A stretch of DNA of 51,488 nt from Clostridia bacterium. Its GTDB lineage: Bacteria > Bacillota > Clostridia > Oscillospirales > QAMX01. The notes under the pieces were generated by a model. The model had not been told where the DNA came from. It did no database searches and saw only the letters and a list, made by a program, of their open reading frames with translations. Below, in pieces: positions 24,364-32,381 of the stretch (position 1 is the first letter of the stretch; each line of letters starts with the position of its first letter). The translations under genes were made by a program, and so were the position numbers. The stretch lies in contig JAFRWU010000077.1 in assembly GCA_017441705.1 (NCBI GenBank), forward strand, positions 1 through 51,488. The letters run 5' to 3'.

Positions 24364-25968
24364 ATGAAGCTTCCCTTTGCGAAAGAAAACGAAAGAATCT
24401 TTTTTGACGGCGCCATGGGCACCATGCTGCAGACGGAAGGTCTCGCGCCCGGAGAATCGCCGGAGAGATGGAATCTGTTCCGGCCGGAGACCGTCCGGAG
24501 GGTGCACGCGGCGTATCTCTCCGCGGGAGCCGGGATACTGAAAAGCAACACCTTCGGCGCGAACCGGCTGAAGATGGAAAAGCTGGGACTGGACCCGCGC
24601 GAGGTGATCGTGCGGGGCGTGACCCTGGCGAAGGAAGCCGTGAGAGAGGCGGGACGGGGCCTTGCGGCCATGGATATCGGGCCCACGGGAAGGCTTCTCG
24701 CGCCGGTCGGCGATCTGGCGTTCGAAGACGCCGTTTCGCTGTTTGCGGAGATGGTGTCCGCCGGACGCGACGCGGGGGCCGATCTGATCCTGATCGAGAC
24801 CATGTCCGATCTTTATGAAGCGAAAGCCGCCGTGCTGGCGGCAAAGGAGAACGCCGATCTGCCGGTGTTTGTGACCATGACCTTCGACAAAAACGGAAGG
24901 CTCCTCACCGGCGGCGACGCGGTCACCGCCGCGGCGACGATGGAGGGGCTGGGCGTCCGGGCGTTCGGCATGAACTGCGGGGTCGGGCCCGACGTGATCG
25001 TGCCGATCCTGAAAAGGATGCGGGAGGCCGTCTCGATCCCTCTGATCGCGAATCCCAACGCGGGACTGCCGCGGAGAGAAAACGGCCGGGACGTCTACGA
25101 CGTGGGACCGGAGGAATTCGCGGCCGCCATGACCGGAGCGGCGGAGGCCGGAGCCGCGATCCTCGGCGGATGCTGCGGCACCACCCCGGCGCATATCGCG
25201 CGCCTGATCGAAGCCATCGGGGAGATCCCGCTGCCGGAGGAAAAGACCGGCCTGCCCGCCGCCGTCACCAGCGGCATCCGGACCGTGCGCTTCGGCGGCG
25301 AACCGGTGATCGTAGGGAACCGGATCCGCCCGTCCGGCGCGCAGCCGGAGCCGTGGGACCCGGACGACGTGGTGGACGAAGCGCTGGCGGAGGCCGACGA
25401 CGGAGCCGACGTGATCGGCGTGGAGGCGGAGATCTCCGGCGGGGAGGACGCGGCGTGCGCCGCGATCCGGGAGGTGCAGAGCATGACGGCTCTGCCTCTG
25501 GCGCTCGGCGCGGCCGATCCCGGAAGGCTGGAAAAGACGATGCGGGAATATAACGGCAGACCGCTGGTCGGGCCGGTGACGGAGGAAACGATGGACCGGG
25601 TCTTTCCGCTCGTCAGAAAGTACGGCGGGGTCGCCGTCTGCCTGACGGAAAAAAGCGGGGGAGCCTCCCGGAACGCCGGGGAAAGACTCCGCGCGGCGGA
25701 GGAGATCCTGAAGACGGCCGCGAAGTACGGCGTCGGGAAAAAGGATCTGCTCCTCGATCCCCTGGAGGAAGCGGACGCCGGAGACGGCGCGGAGGCGATC
25801 CGCGCCTTGAAACTGATCCGGGAGACCCTCGGCGTCGGAGTGTCCCTCGGCGCGTCCGGAAAGGTCCGGGCGGACGCCGCGCTCCTCGCTGAAGCGGCGG
25901 AGGAGGGACTCGACGCGGTTTTCGCCGATCCGGGAGAGGAAGATCTGATCGACGCGGTCAGAGAGTAA
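24364..25968 (+). CDS. MetH-like homocysteine S-methyltransferase with degenerate pterin domain
   Basis: A 534-residue two-module protein. Residues 1-295 are a homocysteine-binding barrel with the zinc triad Cys205 (GMNCG) and Cys270-Cys271 (GGCCGTTP), plus DGAMGTMLQ at the start. Residues 315-534 align with the MetH pterin barrel (VIVGNRIRPSG in place of GERINPTG), but the motifs that bind folate are lost: DVNxG reads GVEAE, IDS reads LGA, the NSVNGE block reads GPVTEE and SNxSFG reads SLGASG. No cobalamin module is present, as in other split MetH systems. Homocysteine methylation is plausible; the methyl donor is doubtful. AAGGAA precedes ATG (24364) by seven bases. Confidence 0.83.
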   Translation: MKLPFAKENERIFFDGAMGTMLQTEGLAPGESPERWNLFRPETVRRVHAAYLSAGAGILKSNTFGANRLKMEKLGLDPREVIVRGVTLAKEAVREAGRGLAAMDIGPTGRLLAPVGDLAFEDAVSLFAEMVSAGRDAGADLILIETMSDLYEAKAAVLAAKENADLPVFVTMTFDKNGRLLTGGDAVTAAATMEGLGVRAFGMNCGVGPDVIVPILKRMREAVSIPLIANPNAGLPRRENGRDVYDVGPEEFAAAMTGAAEAGAAILGGCCGTTPAHIARLIEAIGEIPLPEEKTGLPAAVTSGIRTVRFGGEPVIVGNRIRPSGAQPEPWDPDDVVDEALAEADDGADVIGVEAEISGGEDAACAAIREVQSMTALPLALGAADPGRLEKTMREYNGRPLVGPVTEETMDRVFPLVRKYGGVAVCLTEKSGGASRNAGERLRAAEEILKTAAKYGVGKKDLLLDPLEEADAGDGAEAIRALKLIRETLGVGVSLGASGKVRADAALLAEAAEEGLDAVFADPGEEDLIDAVRE

Positions 25969-25992
25969 AGGAGATTTTTCACGAGAAAGTGA

Positions 25993-26023
25993 GAAAGGCC
26001 GGAGCATTTTGCTCCGGCCTTTC
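25993..26023 (+). terminator. Terminator after the MetH-like gene
   Basis: GAAAGGCCGGAGC/GCTCCGGCCTTTC stem round TTTT, 24 bases past the stop; works in either direction. Confidence 0.8.
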
Positions 26024-26057
26024 CCTGCCTCGTATGTCTTTTGCGCTTTACCGGCGC

Positions 26058-26684
26058 TCAGCCCTCCCGGACGCGCACCAGAAGGAGCCGCCCCTCTCCG
26101 ACCGAGACGCGGGCGGTTTTGCCGGGAAGCGGCTCGTTGGAAACGCCGTAGGCGAAATCCGGGGTGATCGCCGCGCCGGAAAGGGGATAGAACGCGTCCT
26201 CCACGACCACGTCCCGCGCTTCGCCGTCCACGGCCAGAAGTGAAAAATAGGGATATGCGGACGGGATCTCCGCGGGCTTGCGGGAGACGATCTCCATCTC
26301 GGAAAAGTCGTCGGCGAGAAGCGCGCGCTTTCCCCGCGAATCCAGATACAGAAGAAGCGAAAGATTCCCCAGCGAATGATCGAACCGGCCGCCCAGCACG
26401 CCGACCAGAAGGAAATCGTCAAAGCCGCGCCGGATCGCCTCCTTCGCGGCGAAAAAGGTGTCGGTGTCATCCTTCTCGCGGGGAAGGGCGATGATCTCGG
26501 CAGAGGATTCCGGTCTTTCGTGAGAATCGAAGTCGCCCACCACGAGACCGGGCGCGCGGCGGAGACCTTTTTCGTGGTTCAGGCCGCTGTCGCAGTAGAT
26601 CATGAAATCGTCGGGAGAGAGAAGCGAAAGGATCCTTTCATAATTCCCGATCGGCGCGCCGCCGACGATCACGCATCGCTTCAT
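26058..26684 (-). CDS. thiN: Thiamine diphosphokinase
   Basis: A 208-residue thiamine pyrophosphokinase, making thiamine diphosphate from thiamine and ATP. The family motifs are in order: YCDSG, VVGDFDS, PREKDDTDT and GGRFDHSLGN. The C-terminal beta-domain that binds thiamine includes LSGAAITPDFAYGVSNE. Length fits the family. The start codon overlaps the stop of the HAD phosphatase gene (ATGA), so translation is probably coupled. No TPP riboswitch is seen upstream. Confidence 0.92.
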   Translation of the reverse strand: MKRCVIVGGAPIGNYERILSLLSPDDFMIYCDSGLNHEKGLRRAPGLVVGDFDSHERPESSAEIIALPREKDDTDTFFAAKEAIRRGFDDFLLVGVLGGRFDHSLGNLSLLLYLDSRGKRALLADDFSEMEIVSRKPAEIPSAYPYFSLLAVDGEARDVVVEDAFYPLSGAAITPDFAYGVSNEPLPGKTARVSVGEGRLLLVRVREG

Positions 26685-27358
26685 GGTTTTCCTCCTTCCC
26701 GGTCGAGACCGGCGAACCGCCAGAACGGCGCCGGGTCGCGAAAATCCCGGATATAGCAGTCGGCCGCGGCGGAAAGCCGCGCCTGATCCTCCTCGTGGGG
26801 ATCGTAAACCGCCGCGGTGGGGAATCCCGCTTTCTTCGCGGTCAGCAAAGCAAGGAACGAATCCTCGAAAACGTACGTCTTATGCCGTGAGGTCCCCAAA
26901 AGATCGAGAGCCTTCTCGAAAAGAAGCGGCGAATCCTTCCCCGCGTCGAGATCGGAGCAGGCGAGGATCCCGCGAAAAAGAGAAAGGATCCCCAGCCGGC
27001 GGAAGGCCGCCCGCACCAGCGCGGGGTCCGACGCGGTGGCTACCGCGAAGGGAACGCCCCTTCCGGCGAGGGACAGGAGGAATTCCTTCACGCCGGGCTT
27101 CAGCGGGGCTTCGTTCCGGTAGAAGCCGTCGATCACGCCGCGGATCCCGCCGAGGATCTCCTCCTCGCTTTCGCGCATAGCGCAGATCCGGCGGCAGGTC
27201 CTGACACCCTGCGGAAGACTCATGAGCCGGAGCCTTTCGTCCAGATCGGGCGGCGGATCGTAGCCGAGGGAGCGGAGATACCGGCTTCCCAGCGAGGTCC
27301 AGATCCCCATGGAATCCAGAAGGGTGCCGTCCACGTCGAAGATCGCGCCCGTATCCAT
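26681..27358 (-). CDS. HAD-family phosphatase (beta-phosphoglucomutase-like)
   Basis: A 225-residue HAD hydrolase, subfamily IA: motif I FDVDGTLLDS with the nucleophile Asp, motif II ATASD, motif III/IV FEDSFLALLTAKKAGF. A cap domain lies between motifs I and II. Such enzymes act on sugar phosphates, phosphoglycolate or pyridoxal phosphate; the specificity is not readable. GGGAGG lies upstream of the ATG. Coupled to thiN by a four-base overlap, which hints at, but does not show, a phosphatase role in thiamine phosphate turnover. Confidence 0.86.
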   Translation of the reverse strand: MDTGAIFDVDGTLLDSMGIWTSLGSRYLRSLGYDPPPDLDERLRLMSLPQGVRTCRRICAMRESEEEILGGIRGVIDGFYRNEAPLKPGVKEFLLSLAGRGVPFAVATASDPALVRAAFRRLGILSLFRGILACSDLDAGKDSPLLFEKALDLLGTSRHKTYVFEDSFLALLTAKKAGFPTAAVYDPHEEDQARLSAAADCYIRDFRDPAPFWRFAGLDREGGKP

Positions 27359-27414
27359 GATATCCGCCTCCCTTCTCCGGCGCGCCGCGGGACGCCGGAT
27401 CCTCTTTCGTTTTT

Positions 27415-27443
27415 ATCATACGCCGATGAGAAGAAAAAAGCAA
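27415..27443 (-). promoter_or_regulatory. Promoter of the HAD/thiN operon
   Basis: Minus strand TTGCTT, 17-base spacer, TATGAT. Confidence 0.65.
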
Positions 27444-27505
27444 GCGGGACGATGCGGACGGAGCGCTTTTGCGGGCGGACGAAGCCGGGAAAGATGAAAA
27501 AGCAC

Positions 27506-27534
27506 TTTTCTTTTGCCGGATATTGTAGTATAAT
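27506..27534 (+). promoter_or_regulatory. Promoter of the LtaS-like gene
   Basis: TTTTCT, 17-base spacer, consensus TATAAT; weak -35. Confidence 0.6.
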
Positions 27535-27574
27535 AAGGGAGCCTAAGGAAGAATTGAAAGGCAAGGAGCAGAAT

Positions 27575-29758
27575 ATGCACAGTCAAAGTCGATACAAAAC
27601 CAACTATCGGTCGATCTACCGGAGCCAGCGGCCTCAGACAGGATGGCAGAGATGGCTCGGCACCTACGGCCGGATGATCTATTTCCCCTTCCTGTTCGTA
27701 TGGCTGGAAGTGATCATGCGTCTCAACATGGCGCTTTCGGGCAAGTATTTCCTGATCTGGACGGTTTTCGGTTTTGCGGCCGGCCTTCTCATCACGGCGG
27801 TCACCACGCCCTTTTCCCGCAAGGCGAACCTGATTGTCGCGGAGGTCGCCTCGACCGCTCTCACGCTGGCTTATCTGATCGAGATGTTCTGCAAGAAAAT
27901 TCTGCAGACCTATTATCCCATCAGCATCCTCGGCGTCGCGGCCGAAAACAAGATGGACGACTACGTGGAGGTCGTGGTCACCACCGTTCTGAAAAATATC
28001 CCCATCGTGATCGTTATGTTCGCTCCCACGATCCTGCTTTTCATCTTCGGCAGCCGTTATCTGAAATTCGCGAAGCTGAGCTGGAAGTTCTCGGCGCTGG
28101 CGGCCGGCGGGATGGTGGTCATGCATCTTCTCGGCCTTCTGATCGTGCATATGCCCTGGAAGGGAGACGTCACCCCGGCGGAGCTTTACAAGACCGATAC
28201 CGCCATCGAGGATCAGGTGGATCAGCTCGGCCTTCTCAATATGCTCCGTCTTGACGTCAAGCACATGATCATCCCGGTGGAGGCGGACCTGGACGACGAT
28301 TTCGGCGAGCCGGATTCCCCCGTCGATATCCGCGAGCCGGACTCCGGCAAGACCGGGACCGAAACGGAGACCGGTACGGAAACCGAACCGGGAACCGACA
28401 CCGAAACCGAATCCGGAACGCCGACCGAAACTGAGTCCGAGACGGTCGTCGACCGCTCGCCCAACGTCATGGACGTGGATCTGGAGAAGCTTGCCGGTTC
28501 CTCGGATAAAAAGGTGCAGTGGCTCGCCAAGTATTTCAACAGCAAAACGCCCACGAACAAAAACGAATACACCGGCATGTTCAAGGATTACAACGTGATC
28601 TTCTTCACCATCGAGGGCTTCTCCTCCTACGGCGTCAGCCAGAAGCTGACCCCCACCCTCTACAAGATGATGAACAGCGGGTTCGTGTTTGAAAACTTCT
28701 ATACGCCGCTCCATTACACCAGTACCTCCGGCGGCGAATGCCAGAATCTGCTCGGCCTCTATCCCAAGGACGGCAACCCCATCAGCATGAAGGAGACCGG
28801 CGTGCAGAAGACCGACTGCTACTTCTCCCTGGCCCAGCAGCTCAAGCGCGAGGGATATCAGGTGATCGGCTTCCACGGCAACGGCGACATGTACGGCCGC
28901 CTGGCGTCCCACACCAATCTCGGATACGACTGGCGGCAGTACAAGCACGGTCTGGATCTGGAAATGAAAAGCGACGGATCCAAACCGCTCTGGCCGCAGA
29001 GGGACAAATACGTGGTGGAAAAGAGCATCGGCGAGTATATCAACAGCGACAAGCCCTTCCACGTCTACTATATGACCATCAGCGGACACATGCCGTATTC
29101 CTCCAACTACGTGACGCGCCAGTACCGCGACCTGGTGGATCCGCTTCCCTACACCGAAAACACGCAGAATTACCTGACCACCATCATCGAGGTGGACAGA
29201 GCCCTCGAAGTCCTTCTCCAGAAGCTGGAGGAGGCGGGAAAGCTGGAAAAGACCCTGATCGTGGCGGCGGCCGACCACGTCCCCTATTTCGACGTGGCGA
29301 CGCTGGAAGAGCTGGCCAAGGCGAAGTTCGGCGATTCCAAGGATCTGGAATATCTGAAGGAGCAGAACATCAACACCGACGTTTACCGGAACATGCTGAT
29401 CATGTGGTCGGCCAGCATGAAGGAGCCGGTGAAGGTGGACAAGGTCTGCGGACAGGTGGATATCCTGCCGACGATCTCCAACCTGCTCGGCCTGGAGTAC
29501 GATTCCCGGATGCTTTCGGGCACGGACGCCCTTTCGGACAGCGAAGGCCTTGTGATCTTCCATTCCCACAGCTGGATCTCCGACCGCGGCTACTACAATC
29601 GCTATACCCAGGAATTCAAGCCGGCAGAGGGCGTGACGATGTCCCAATCGGAAACCGAGGAATACGTTTCGGCCATGAAGGACAAGGTTTCGAACATCCT
29701 GAAATGCACCGAGCTGATCATCCAGACGAACTTCTACCACAAGGCGCTGAAGAGCTGA
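27575..29758 (+). CDS. LTA synthase-like sulfatase-fold membrane protein
   Basis: A 727-residue protein with about five transmembrane segments in residues 33-192 and an extracellular sulfatase-fold domain from about 330. The layout is that of lipoteichoic acid synthase, which moves glycerol-phosphate onto a growing polymer, and of phosphoglycerol transferases. Glu347 (FTIEGFS), the Thr region YTSTSGGE (382-384) with the likely nucleophile, and ADHVPY match the metal and catalytic sites. An unusual linker at 260-290 is nearly all Thr, Glu, Gly, Ser and Pro. ATG (27575) has AAGGAG six bases before it; an upstream frame start overlaps the promoter. Confidence 0.86.
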   Translation: MHSQSRYKTNYRSIYRSQRPQTGWQRWLGTYGRMIYFPFLFVWLEVIMRLNMALSGKYFLIWTVFGFAAGLLITAVTTPFSRKANLIVAEVASTALTLAYLIEMFCKKILQTYYPISILGVAAENKMDDYVEVVVTTVLKNIPIVIVMFAPTILLFIFGSRYLKFAKLSWKFSALAAGGMVVMHLLGLLIVHMPWKGDVTPAELYKTDTAIEDQVDQLGLLNMLRLDVKHMIIPVEADLDDDFGEPDSPVDIREPDSGKTGTETETGTETEPGTDTETESGTPTETESETVVDRSPNVMDVDLEKLAGSSDKKVQWLAKYFNSKTPTNKNEYTGMFKDYNVIFFTIEGFSSYGVSQKLTPTLYKMMNSGFVFENFYTPLHYTSTSGGECQNLLGLYPKDGNPISMKETGVQKTDCYFSLAQQLKREGYQVIGFHGNGDMYGRLASHTNLGYDWRQYKHGLDLEMKSDGSKPLWPQRDKYVVEKSIGEYINSDKPFHVYYMTISGHMPYSSNYVTRQYRDLVDPLPYTENTQNYLTTIIEVDRALEVLLQKLEEAGKLEKTLIVAAADHVPYFDVATLEELAKAKFGDSKDLEYLKEQNINTDVYRNMLIMWSASMKEPVKVDKVCGQVDILPTISNLLGLEYDSRMLSGTDALSDSEGLVIFHSHSWISDRGYYNRYTQEFKPAEGVTMSQSETEEYVSAMKDKVSNILKCTELIIQTNFYHKALKS

Positions 29759-29786
29759 CCGGTCCGGCCCCCCAAAAAAAGAATAC

Positions 29787-29816
29787 AGCCGCCGTTCCAT
29801 GGAACGGCGGCTTTTT
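29787..29816 (+). terminator. Terminator of the LtaS-like gene
   Basis: AGCCGCCGTTCC/GGAACGGCGGCT stem followed by TTTTT, 28 bases past the stop. Confidence 0.9.
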
Positions 29817-29838
29817 CGATCGTCCGGCGCCGCGCGGC

Positions 29839-30525
29839 TCAGTACAGGTAAGCCTGCAGCGTTTCCGCGGTTTCTTCGGGACAGTCCGGAAGACCGGCGA
29901 AGGGAGAATCCGGCCGGACCGAGGAGGCGCGGAAGGGGAAAAGCTCGATTTTGGAAAGCCCCGCGAAGGGCGAGAGCAGTCTTTTCAGGCGCGCCGCCGC
30001 GGCCGGCGTGTCGCTCATGCCGGGGATCACCGTGTGCCGCGCCCAGATCTCGCACCCCGCGTCGTCGGCAAAGGCGAGGAAGGCCAGGGCTTCGGTGAGG
30101 GAGCCGCCCGCGTACCGGAGGCAGTCCGCTTCGGTGAGAAAGGGGAGCTCGGCGATCAGAAGATCGGTTTCGGCGAGGAGCGCGATCACCTGGGCTTCGG
30201 CCCCTTCCGGATAAAATCCGGGAGTGAGGAGCGCGACGTGATAGTCCCTGGCGCGGAAAACCGACGCAAGGGAACGGGTATAGGCGAGATCCTCCAGGAT
30301 CCCCCCGGTCAGGGTGACGCCTCCTCCCCGGCGCAGATAAGGATCGTCGGGGATCAGAAGATAGGCGGCTTCCTCGGGCGTGAGAGAGCGTCCGCCCGCG
30401 CCCTGCGCTTCCGGCGTGCGGCAGAGGGGACAATGCCGGGAGCAGCCGGACAGGGTAAACGCCGTGCGGAAACCGGGACCCATGGAGGCGACGCGCCGTT
30501 CGATGCGGACGATTTTTCCCTGCAT
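29839..30525 (-). CDS. Pyruvate formate-lyase-activase-like radical SAM protein
   Basis: A 228-residue radical SAM protein like glycyl-radical-enzyme activases. CxxxCxxC is at residues 28-35 (CSRHCPLC), followed by TPE, where PFL activase has HNPE, and GGGVTLTGG, where it has GVTLSGGEP. RHTVIPGMSD matches the region near the C-terminal domain. No PFL or other glycyl radical enzyme lies in the window, and the protein lacks the extra ferredoxin-like cluster insert. ATG at 30525 is chosen over a longer frame because that frame starts inside the promoter. The target enzyme is unknown. Confidence 0.78.
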   Translation of the reverse strand: MQGKIVRIERRVASMGPGFRTAFTLSGCSRHCPLCRTPEAQGAGGRSLTPEEAAYLLIPDDPYLRRGGGVTLTGGILEDLAYTRSLASVFRARDYHVALLTPGFYPEGAEAQVIALLAETDLLIAELPFLTEADCLRYAGGSLTEALAFLAFADDAGCEIWARHTVIPGMSDTPAAAARLKRLLSPFAGLSKIELFPFRASSVRPDSPFAGLPDCPEETAETLQAYLY

Positions 30526-30549
30526 GCCGGTCCCGCCTCCTTTTTTTCG

Positions 30550-30579
30550 ATCATAACACGGAGAAAGCGGTCCTGTCAA
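30550..30579 (-). promoter_or_regulatory. Promoter of the activase-like gene
   Basis: Minus strand TTGACA, 18-base spacer, TATGAT. Confidence 0.75.
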
Positions 30580-30707
30580 CCGCCGGATGCGGAAAAGGCC
30601 GCCTGCCGGCGGCCGGGCGCGGCGTTTACGCCGCTTTTTCCATGTGAAAAAGCCTGCACAGCAAGGCGCGCAGAATTTTTCCGGGTTTCAGAACGACGAT
30701 TTTCATA

Positions 30708-30896
30708 TCAGCAACACGTCCCTCCGCGCTTTTTCAGGGTCAGAAGCCAGCCCGCGGCCGTCAGAAGCAGACTGAGCACGACGATCGTGACCTGAGGCGG
30801 CAGAAAACAGGAAAGAAGAATGCTGACGCCGCCGGTCATCAGAACGATTCCGATCTGCTTTCCGGGCGGATCTCGGAAAAAAGAAACTGCTTTCAA
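30708..30896 (-). CDS. Small membrane protein with two predicted helices
   Basis: A 62-residue protein starting at TTG with AGGAGG six bases upstream. It has two hydrophobic stretches (IGIVLMTGGVSILLSCFL and VTIVVLSLLLTAAGWLLTL) joined by a short turn and ends in KKRGGTCC. Not recognised. The strong ribosome-binding site and clear two-helix pattern argue that it is real; it stands alone between the activase-like gene and the M15 peptidase. Confidence 0.55.
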   Translation of the reverse strand: MKAVSFFRDPPGKQIGIVLMTGGVSILLSCFLPPQVTIVVLSLLLTAAGWLLTLKKRGGTCC

Positions 30897-31040
30897 TCGG
30901 CTCCTCCTCTCGGCGGAAGCTTCCGCGGGGCGGGAAGCTTCCTCTCGTTTTCACTATATGCCGAAAAGCTTTCGGGGGCGACAGGATGCGCGCTCTTTTT
31001 TCGGGAAACGGGTGTAAGCTACCGGAAAAGGAGGGATTCG

Positions 31041-31871
31041 ATGAAGAGACTGTTTGCGGGACTGCTTCTGGCCGGCGTGCTGATCCTTGCGGTCGCTTAT
31101 CTGGCGGCGGAGGAGGATCCGGCGCGGGCTCCCGCCGCCGCGCCGAAGGCGGACGCGGGAGAAAACGCGGCGGTAAGGGAAGCGGCGAACGGCGCGGACG
31201 CCGGCGGGAAAGAGACGGCGCCGGAAGCTCCGGCGGCGGAGGAGAAGAAGAGCGCGGCGGGCGGGGAGCGGTCTTCTCCCTTTCTTTTTCTGGTCAACCG
31301 GAACCATCCCGTGGCGGAGGATTACGATCCGGATATCATCACGGTGCCCGGGCGGAACGTCCGCGGGGAAAGGACCGCTGCGGAAGCTCTGCGGGACATG
31401 CTGGCTGCGGGCGAAAAGGAGGGGCTGCGTTTCGTGGTCTGTTCCGGATACAGGACGAGGGACGAGCAGAGGAAGCTTTACCTCAGCCAGATCCAGCGGC
31501 GGCTGGACGCGGGCATGACCCAGACCGAGGCGGTGGAGGAGGCGGGTCGGGTCTCGGCGCAGCCCGGAACCAGCGAACATGAGACCGGACTTGCGTTCGA
31601 TATCGTCGCGCTTTCCTATCAGAACCTGGACGACGGGTACGCGCTGACCGCGGAGGCAAAGTGGCTTCGGGCCCACGCCGCGGAATACGGCTTCGTTCTG
31701 CGCTATCCCGCGGGAAAAAGCGACGCGACCGGGATGGATTACGAACCGTGGCACTTCCGCTACGTGGGAAAAGAAGCCGCCGAAGAGATCGAGGGAGCCG
31801 GGCTGACTCTGGAAGAATACCTGGGAAATGAAGCGGCGGTTTCTTTATCCCAAGAGGATACGCAGAAATAA
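31041..31871 (+). CDS. M15-family D-Ala-D-Ala carboxypeptidase (VanY-like)
   Basis: A 276-residue secreted or anchored peptidase. Residues 4-20 form a signal peptide or anchor, residues 24-78 are an Ala/Glu-rich linker, and the catalytic domain has all M15B zinc and catalytic residues: His180 and Asp187 in SEHETGLAFD, Glu235 and His238 in YEPWHFRYVG. It trims terminal D-alanine from peptidoglycan stems in the wall. AAGGAGG precedes the ATG. The gene stands alone, with no van regulators nearby. Confidence 0.9.
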   Translation: MKRLFAGLLLAGVLILAVAYLAAEEDPARAPAAAPKADAGENAAVREAANGADAGGKETAPEAPAAEEKKSAAGGERSSPFLFLVNRNHPVAEDYDPDIITVPGRNVRGERTAAEALRDMLAAGEKEGLRFVVCSGYRTRDEQRKLYLSQIQRRLDAGMTQTEAVEEAGRVSAQPGTSEHETGLAFDIVALSYQNLDDGYALTAEAKWLRAHAAEYGFVLRYPAGKSDATGMDYEPWHFRYVGKEAAEEIEGAGLTLEEYLGNEAAVSLSQEDTQK

Positions 31872-31950
31872 ATAAAGAAAAATAGAATAAAAGAGATCAT
31901 ATATAGCCGATAATGATAATCGAGGCCGAAAGAAATAGCAGAAAGCGATA

Positions 31951-31979
31951 AAAAACCGGAGGAAGAGCCTTCCTCCCGG
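31951..31979 (-). terminator. Minus-strand terminator with no obvious gene
   Basis: CCGGGAGGAA/TTCCTCCGG stem followed on the minus strand by TTTTTT. No recognised gene ends just upstream of it. Confidence 0.7.
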
Positions 31980-32313
31980 AGGGAAACCGGTCGGGCGCCG
32001 ATCCTTTGGGAGACGGACGGCGGGTGAAGCGTCAGCGTGTCGATCCCGCAGAGCGGAAAAGCGGGAGGCTCGTCCGGCGCGCCCGCCCCCCGCGCCGTCC
32101 TCTCCGGGGCGGCGCGCTTCCCGCAGGAGGCGGATCGTTGGGATGCGTTTGGCGTGCCCGCGGGGGGCAAAGGGGACGCGTCCGCTTATGAAAAACCGCC
32201 CGCATGGCGGACGGACGATTCCTGGGGCGGGAAACCGCCGCCGCGTCCCGCACGGGAAACCGGGAAACGGCGGGCGGAGAAGTACCGTTCTGCGAAAGAG
32301 GAGAGGGCGGCGG

Positions 32314-32350
32314 AAAAACGCGCGGCCGCCCGAAAAGAGCGGCCGCGCGT
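32314..32350 (-). terminator. Terminator of the zinc-ribbon gene
   Basis: ACGCGCGGCCGC/GCGGCCGCGCGT stem, then TTTTT on the minus strand. Confidence 0.88.
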
Positions 32351-32381
32351 AAGAAGTCACGGGCTTGACGGATCGCGAAGA

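Larger units (their letters stand above)
31872..32381. other. 510-base intergenic stretch, no clear gene
   Basis: The first ~80 bases are AT-rich, the rest very GC-rich. It holds two minus-strand terminators (31951-31979 and 32314-32350) about 330 bases apart. An open plus-strand frame (from 32037) has codon-like composition, but it has no stop before the zinc-ribbon gene on the other strand and no good ribosome site. I cannot assign a gene. Confidence 0.5.

Noticed and set aside
26058..27443. TPP riboswitch upstream of thiN
   Set aside because: No conserved CTGAGA and ACCTGA elements are found in the leader.
27575..29758. Sulfatase substrate for the maturase
   Set aside because: The sulfatase-fold domain has Thr as nucleophile and is LtaS-like, so it needs no formylglycine.
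27416..30433. 1005-residue open frame on the minus strand
   Set aside because: It lies opposite the LtaS-like gene; the composition is typical of antisense frames and no domain can be seen.
32037..32350. Plus-strand frame with codon-like composition
   Set aside because: No stop before the opposite-strand gene, no ribosome site and no recognised domain; kept only as part of the intergenic entry.
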